From NCBI GenBank assembly GCA_003554375.1, contig PWGF01000391.1:1-11925 (forward strand): 11,925 nt of DNA, read 5' to 3'. The DNA is from Spirochaetaceae bacterium. GTDB lineage: Bacteria > Spirochaetota > Spirochaetia > DSM-27196 > SKKC01. Below, in pieces: positions 7,866-11,925 of this stretch. A program made the translations under genes and the position numbers. Position 1 is the stretch's first letter. Each line of letters starts with the position of its first letter. The notes beneath the pieces are model-generated. The model saw only the letters and a program-made list of their open reading frames with translations. It had not been told where the DNA came from and searched no databases.

Positions 7866-10800
7866 TCAATCGCCCGCGCCCGACGGCTCCTCGAAGCCGG
7901 TCGTGATCTCCGCGGCGCGCCCGGCCAACTCTCCGTACCGCTCCTCGGGAAGCGACTCGAGCTCGAACACCGATCCGTCGCGCAGGTAGCACACCACGCA
8001 CCTCACCGGCTCTCCCCACAGCTCGCGAGCTGCGCGCCGATAGAGATCGAGCTGTGCCCGGTACGCCTCCGGCCTGCGGACTCGATCGGTCTTGAAGTCC
8101 ACGAGCTCCGGTCCACCTCCGCGATGGATCACGAGATCGATCGTGCCGCTTACCACCGGCATCTCTTCCGCGAACCGCAAGAGAAACGGCACCTCGCTCT
8201 CGACGGCGGCCGCGCCGCCGATAGCCCCGCCTTCGTCCCCGGCACTGTCCTCACCGCGGGCCGCCGCCCCGCCGAAGGCGCCGCCGGCCCCGCCCTCACC
8301 GCGAGCCGCTGTCTCCGCCGCGCCCTCACCGCTGGGTGCCGCCTCCGCCGCGCCGCCACGCGGACCCGGCCCTTCGCCGGCGACGGTCTCGTTGCCGGCC
8401 CGCCCGCCATCCGAGGATGGCGCCGTCAACCGCGCCGCCATCCCCTGGGTCAGCTCGCGCGCGGCGGCCATCAAGGCCGCCTCGGTCTCGGCGTCGGGTA
8501 CCATCCGCGCGAGCGACCGCGGCATGCTCCCACCGCCGGGTCGCTCCGCCCGCGGAGGGCCGGAGCCGCTCCTCGCGGGCTCGACATCGCCCTCATCGCG
8601 ACCGCGGGCCCCGCCCTCACCGGAACTGCGGGCGCTCCGCTCATCGGGACTGGGGGCCTTGTCGCCCCCGGGACCGCGGGGCCCGCCTCCATCTTTCAGT
8701 TCCGCCGTTGAACCGGGGCCGGAAGCCATCCCTCGCGCGCCCGCTTCGATCTCTTCGGCTACAATCAAGTGGCAGAGGCTCCCGAAGACGGGCCACAGCT
8801 CGGTTCGGTCGAGGAGCTCGTCGATCGCGAGATCCGGGAGCGGAACGGGGGCGCGCTCGCCGTGCTCGTCCGCTTCCGGAGCGCCGTCCAGAATCTCACG
8901 CCAGGCGGCATTGATCGCGGTGGCGGAGATTCGCGGGGGTGCCGGCTCGTACGAGATTCGCTCGGCGGCGGCGTAAGCCGCTTCGGCTTCCTCGATCGTA
9001 CGAGCTCGACCGCTACGTCGGTGCGCGGCGATCTTCTTCCGCTCTACCGGCGCGAGCTCTTCGCGCGGGAGTCGCCGCGCCACCTCGGGATCCCCTTCGC
9101 GGGCTCGGTTGAGCAGAGCCATCATGCTTTTGTCGCCCGCGGTGCCGCCTGCGGTGTCGCCCCCGAAGACGGCGAAATGGTGTTCCGCTCGCGTGAGCGC
9201 GACATAGAGAAGACGCTTGAGCTCCGCCTCGGTTTCGAGTCGATCCTGCTCGTCCGCCGCGCTGAAGTACGGATTCGCCCAGCGCCGTGATAACACGCCC
9301 CGATATCGATCCCCGACCTCGACCGGGAAGGTGACACCGAACTCCCCCGCGTCGAAGAAGATCGATCCGCCGGGCCGAATCGGCTCAGCCTCGGCGTTGG
9401 CTAGTAGCACCACGGGGAACTCCAGCCCCTTCGCCCGGAAGATCGTCGTCAGCCGCACCCCGCGCGGCTCCTCGCGCTCGACTGCCGAGTCGGTGATCCG
9501 TTCGAAGCTTCCCAGGTGTTCGCGAAAGCTGTCGAGAAAGGCGGCAACGCCGTCGGCTTCGTGCTCTCGCGCCAGCTCGCAGAGATAGTCGTAGTGCTCC
9601 AGGAACGTGTGATTGGCGGGATGGTAGAGAAGGAGGTATCGATATCCTTCCCGGTACCAGAGATGCCGGATCACTTCGTCGAGGGGCACGTCGTCCAGTC
9701 GCTGAGATACTCGGTGCAATAGTCCGCACGCTCGCCGGTAGACTTCACTGTCCGCCTGAGAGAGTCCCAGCTCCGAATCGAGCTCTTCGCCGGGACGCGC
9801 TCGCGACGCTAGAATTCGGATTAGCCCATCGTCCGACACGCCGACAAACGGCGAACGGAGAAACGCCGCATAGGCGTGCCTGTCGTCAGGGTGCACGCAG
9901 ACCTGCAGCACGCTGTAGATGTCGTTTGCCGGCGCATCCAAGTAGAGGCTCCGCACCGAGTCGGCGGTGTACGGAATCCCGAAGCGCCGCATCATCTCCT
10001 CGTACTCACCCTGACGCGTCGTCCGGTACATCAGCACCGCGATATCGTCATAGGTTACCGGCCGTGCCGGTCCTTGCGAGCTGTCTGCGGGTAGGCGGAG
10101 CCCTCCCTCGACCGCCCACTGAATGAAGCGGCACATCTCGTAGGCCTCCGCTTCGCGAATCTCAGCACGTTCGCCGCCCCCGGTGCTCTTGGGTGCATTC
10201 GAGATCCGCTCTCCCCCCTCGTTCGGCTCCTTCAATATGGCATAGATCCGCGCACATGGGATCGCCGCACTCCGCACCGCCGATGCTCCCGAATCCACAT
10301 CCGTTCCGTCGACTCCACCCGCGTGTGCGTCGCACGGCGCGGCGGTGGTCACCTCTGCCGGGCCCGAGCCCGCCGAGATCCCCCCCGTTGCCAACGGAGC
10401 GAAACGCGCTTCGAACTCGCGCTCAGCATCGCCGAAAATGTGGGGGAAGAGTAGGTTGAACAGCTCGACCAGCGGGGGAGCACTTCGGTAGTTGTAGCCG
10501 AGGCGCAGCACCGTACCGCCCACCTCACTCAGCTCTCGACCCAAGGCCTTGAAGACCGAAACATCCGCTCCCCGGAAGCGATAGATCGACTGCTTTTCGT
10601 CACCGACGAACATCAAAGCCGGCGATTCCTTGTCGACCGCCCGCCCTTCCGCGTCGCGACCCGCCAGCAGGTAGAGCAGTTGCTTCTGCCGTGCGTTGTT
10701 ATCCTGAAACTCGTCGATCATGATGTGACTTACCCGCCCGCAGTACCACAAGCGTAGAGCGTCGTCGCGCTCGAGCACGGCTACTGCGCAATCGAGAACG

Positions 10801-11768
10801 TCCTGGTAGCTGAGCAGTCCGGCCGAGCCCTTCGCCTCAACCACGCGGTCACGGAATCCGGCGATAAGGCGGGCACACGCACGCACCCAATCCGCGCTTG
10901 CCAAGAAGAGCACGCGCTCGAGCGCCTTGTCTCGCGCTTCCCGGAGAATGCCTACGAGCTGCTTGTAGTCTTCCCACTCCGGACGTTTCGTTGCTCCCGT
11001 AAGCGCAATGCGCTTGTTTGTCAACTCGGCAAGCGCCTCCGCCGCTCCTTGCCAGTCGCGGCGCTCCACGCAACGGCTGACGCGCCACTCCCAGTCGCTC
11101 AGTAACTCAACGGACCGGGTCATCGTCTTCGAGCCGCCCGGCTCGAGCTTGGCGATCTCCGAGGCACTCTCGTCGACCTGTGCGACAGCTCGGCCTGCTT
11201 CCTTGGCGCACGCGCTCAATTGCTCCTCGACCGCCGCCTCAAAGTCGAGCGGCGCGGCAGGCGAACAGTAGCGCAGGGCTATCCGCCCGAGCGCGTCACG
11301 CACCTGGTCGAAACCGGACGATGCCACGAGGTGTGCCATCGCTGCATCGCCGGCGTGCTCGAGGATGTACGCGTGCGCTTCCCGTGCTACGAGGCGCTCG
11401 AGCCGATCCTCATCGCTTGTGAAGTCGGGCGGAACTCCTAGGTCGGCGGCGCCGGCCCGCGCGATTTTCCCGCACAGCGCATCCAGCGTCGAAATCTGCG
11501 CGCGGTCGAAGTTCGTTAGGGCAGCGGACGCCCGCTCGTCGTCTGCCTGCTCGCCAAGAAGTCGATAGACCCGGTCGTACATTTCGGCCGCGGCCTTTCG
11601 CGTGAAGGTAAGCATGAGAATACTCTCGACTGTTGCTTCTCCTTCCCGGATAAGTCGCAGGTAGCGCTCCGCAAGGACCCGCGTCTTTCCACTTCCTGCC
11701 CCGGCCTCGATGACGGCATCGCCTTCGCACTCGATTGCCTGTAGTTGGTCGCTGTCCGCTTCTCTCAT
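7866..11768 (-). CDS. addA: AddA-like UvrD/RecB-family helicase-nuclease
   Basis: This is a 1300-residue superfamily 1A DNA helicase with a C-terminal PD-(D/E)XK nuclease, acting in double-strand-break end processing with AddB. The helicase motifs are all present: Q-motif DQLQAIE (7-13), Walker A EAGAGSGKT (21-29), motif Ia LMLTFTRKAAAEM (51-63), Walker B IDEFQD (351-356), motif III FVGDEKQSIYRFRGAD (387-402), motif IV LRLGYNYRS (421-429), motif V TIFRAKGLEFPVV (775-787) and motif VI LLYVALTRAEHH (853-864). The nuclease has FGSLCH (995-1000), GTIDLVI (1208-1214, Asp1211), LVDFKTDRV (1222-1230, Asp1224 and Lys1226) and YRAQLDLY (1236-1243), so it should be active. It is longer than a typical AddA because of low-complexity inserts at about 461-534, 1011-1082 and 1118-1188. 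The ATG at 11768 has GGAG 7 nt upstream and overlaps the preceding open frame as ATGA. RecB is the main alternative; no RecD or RecC is visible to separate them. Confidence 0.9.
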   Translation of the reverse strand: MREADSDQLQAIECEGDAVIEAGAGSGKTRVLAERYLRLIREGEATVESILMLTFTRKAAAEMYDRVYRLLGEQADDERASAALTNFDRAQISTLDALCGKIARAGAADLGVPPDFTSDEDRLERLVAREAHAYILEHAGDAAMAHLVASSGFDQVRDALGRIALRYCSPAAPLDFEAAVEEQLSACAKEAGRAVAQVDESASEIAKLEPGGSKTMTRSVELLSDWEWRVSRCVERRDWQGAAEALAELTNKRIALTGATKRPEWEDYKQLVGILREARDKALERVLFLASADWVRACARLIAGFRDRVVEAKGSAGLLSYQDVLDCAVAVLERDDALRLWYCGRVSHIMIDEFQDNNARQKQLLYLLAGRDAEGRAVDKESPALMFVGDEKQSIYRFRGADVSVFKALGRELSEVGGTVLRLGYNYRSAPPLVELFNLLFPHIFGDAEREFEARFAPLATGGISAGSGPAEVTTAAPCDAHAGGVDGTDVDSGASAVRSAAIPCARIYAILKEPNEGGERISNAPKSTGGGERAEIREAEAYEMCRFIQWAVEGGLRLPADSSQGPARPVTYDDIAVLMYRTTRQGEYEEMMRRFGIPYTADSVRSLYLDAPANDIYSVLQVCVHPDDRHAYAAFLRSPFVGVSDDGLIRILASRARPGEELDSELGLSQADSEVYRRACGLLHRVSQRLDDVPLDEVIRHLWYREGYRYLLLYHPANHTFLEHYDYLCELAREHEADGVAAFLDSFREHLGSFERITDSAVEREEPRGVRLTTIFRAKGLEFPVVLLANAEAEPIRPGGSIFFDAGEFGVTFPVEVGDRYRGVLSRRWANPYFSAADEQDRLETEAELKRLLYVALTRAEHHFAVFGGDTAGGTAGDKSMMALLNRAREGDPEVARRLPREELAPVERKKIAAHRRSGRARTIEEAEAAYAAAERISYEPAPPRISATAINAAWREILDGAPEADEHGERAPVPLPDLAIDELLDRTELWPVFGSLCHLIVAEEIEAGARGMASGPGSTAELKDGGGPRGPGGDKAPSPDERSARSSGEGGARGRDEGDVEPARSGSGPPRAERPGGGSMPRSLARMVPDAETEAALMAAARELTQGMAARLTAPSSDGGRAGNETVAGEGPGPRGGAAEAAPSGEGAAETAARGEGGAGGAFGGAAARGEDSAGDEGGAIGGAAAVESEVPFLLRFAEEMPVVSGTIDLVIHRGGGPELVDFKTDRVRRPEAYRAQLDLYRRAARELWGEPVRCVVCYLRDGSVFELESLPEERYGELAGRAAEITTGFEEPSGAGD
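8246..8350. repeat. 30-bp tandem repeat inside addA
   Basis: Two adjacent 30-bp units (8291-8320 and 8321-8350) begin with CGCCCTCACCGC and end with CTCCGCCG. A third, more diverged copy lies at 8246-8275, separated by 15 bp. The unit is a multiple of three, so the frame is kept; it encodes AAETAARGEG and AAEAAPSGEG. This sits in the second Gly/Ala-rich insert of the nuclease region. Confidence 0.7.
8591..8686. repeat. 24-bp degenerate tandem repeat inside addA
   Basis: Four consecutive 24-bp units at 8591, 8615, 8639 and 8663 share the pattern CTCATCGGGACTGCGGGC with substitutions but no indels. They encode 8-residue repeats (GGPRGPGG, DKAPSPDE, RSARSSGE, GGARGRDE). They form the core of the first low-complexity insert, just after the FGSLCH part of the nuclease domain. 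Confidence 0.7.
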
Positions 11769-11925
11769 CTTGCATCTCCGATCCTGCGTCTCCGACTTTG
11801 CCTCTCCGACTTTGCCTCTCCGACTCTGCGTCTCGGGCTTCGCCTCTCCGACTTCGCCTCTCCGACTTCGCCTCCCCGCCGGCTACCCGGCCCCGTTAGG
11901 CACGCCGGCAGCGACACTCGAGCCG
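11765..11925 (-). CDS. Possible C-terminal end of the upstream gene (addB expected)
   Basis: One minus-strand frame is open from the window edge for 52 codons and stops at TGA 11767-11765, overlapping the addA ATG as ATGA, a common coupling in co-transcribed genes. The other two frames stop at 11896-11898 and 11883-11885. The visible peptide is a short tail (ARVSLPACLTGPGS) followed by a highly basic 14-residue repeat containing GEAKSER, which carries no recognisable domain. AddB genes usually lie directly beside addA, so addB is the expected neighbour, but nothing in these 52 codons proves it. The true upstream gene could instead end at one of the earlier stops, leaving the repeat untranslated. 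Confidence 0.35.
   Translation of the reverse strand, partial: ARVSLPACLTGPGSRRGGEVGEAKSERRSPRRRVGEAKSERQSRRRRIGDAR
11773..11884. repeat. 14-bp tandem repeat directly upstream of addA
   Basis: Seven consecutive 14-bp units, starting at 11773, 11787, 11801, 11815, 11829, 11843 and 11857, match CCTCTCCGACTTCG with few changes; an eighth (11871-11884) is degenerate. Units at 11843 and 11857 are identical. The array starts 4 bp beyond the addA start codon. On the minus strand most units carry GGAGA or GGAGAGG, an SD-like core, and the SD sequence of addA itself lies in the first unit. Confidence 0.85.
11776..11779 (-). promoter_or_regulatory. Ribosome binding site of addA, within the repeat array
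   Basis: GGAG on the minus strand ends 7 nt before the ATG at 11768. It belongs to the first 14-bp repeat unit, so further copies of the same core recur at 14-bp steps upstream. Confidence 0.6.

Noticed and set aside
7521..8711. 396-codon open frame on the + strand
   Set aside because: It spans antisense to both moxR and the end of addA, crosses their junction, and its end is Arg/Gly/Pro-rich repeat sequence read backwards.
8205..8738. Low-complexity blocks as a frameshift or pseudogene sign in addA
   Set aside because: The frame stays open through both blocks and the nuclease motifs resume in the same frame, so the gene looks intact.
11773..11884. Short repeats as a CRISPR array
   Set aside because: Units are 14 bp, directly adjacent and without unique spacers, and no cas gene is visible.

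Overview
The window is a GC-rich bacterial chromosomal segment with tightly packed genes. A partial fabH enters from the left edge on the + strand. Everything else is on the - strand and reads leftward as one probable operon: (end of an unseen gene) - addA-type helicase-nuclease - MoxR AAA+ ATPase - DUF58 protein - transglutaminase-domain membrane protein - membrane-anchored TPR protein. I see no rRNA, tRNA, CRISPR array, insertion sequence or phage gene. The high GC, AddA-type nuclease and separate type II fatty-acid synthase fit several Gram-negative phyla. The MoxR/DUF58/transglutaminase/TPR set next to addA makes me think of a GC-rich spirochaete, but that is a weak impression from family knowledge and not shown by the sequence.

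Layout. 1-882: fabH, with all three catalytic residues but about 30 N-terminal residues outside the window. 876-2921: TPR protein whose stop overlaps the fabH stop tail-to-tail by 7 bp, with no visible terminator. 2956-5145: TgpA-like transglutaminase with a complete Cys-His-Asp triad, best started at a TTG behind a strong Shine-Dalgarno (SD) sequence. 5146-5447: a 302-nt stretch with no convincing separate gene. 5448-6779: DUF58 protein, joined to moxR by a TGATG stop/start overlap. 6779-7831: MoxR ATPase. 7866-11768: addA-like gene of 1300 codons, with its nuclease domain interrupted by repeat-derived Gly/Ala-rich inserts. 11765-11925: an open frame that may be the tail of the upstream gene (addB would be expected), made largely of a 14-bp tandem repeat and ending in an ATGA overlap with addA.

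How the genes fit together. MoxR, DUF58 and a transglutaminase membrane protein are a recurrent trio. The ATPase is thought to act as a chaperone on the membrane or secreted partners, and the TPR protein would add an extracytoplasmic protein-interaction surface. AddA would work with AddB in double-strand-break processing, and its co-transcription with the envelope module is probably positional. The parts most worth checking are the repeat array carrying SD-like motifs in front of addA, the repeat-expanded inserts within AddA, and the unresolved 302-nt gap upstream of the transglutaminase gene. I found no evidence for an entirely new defence or mobile system here.
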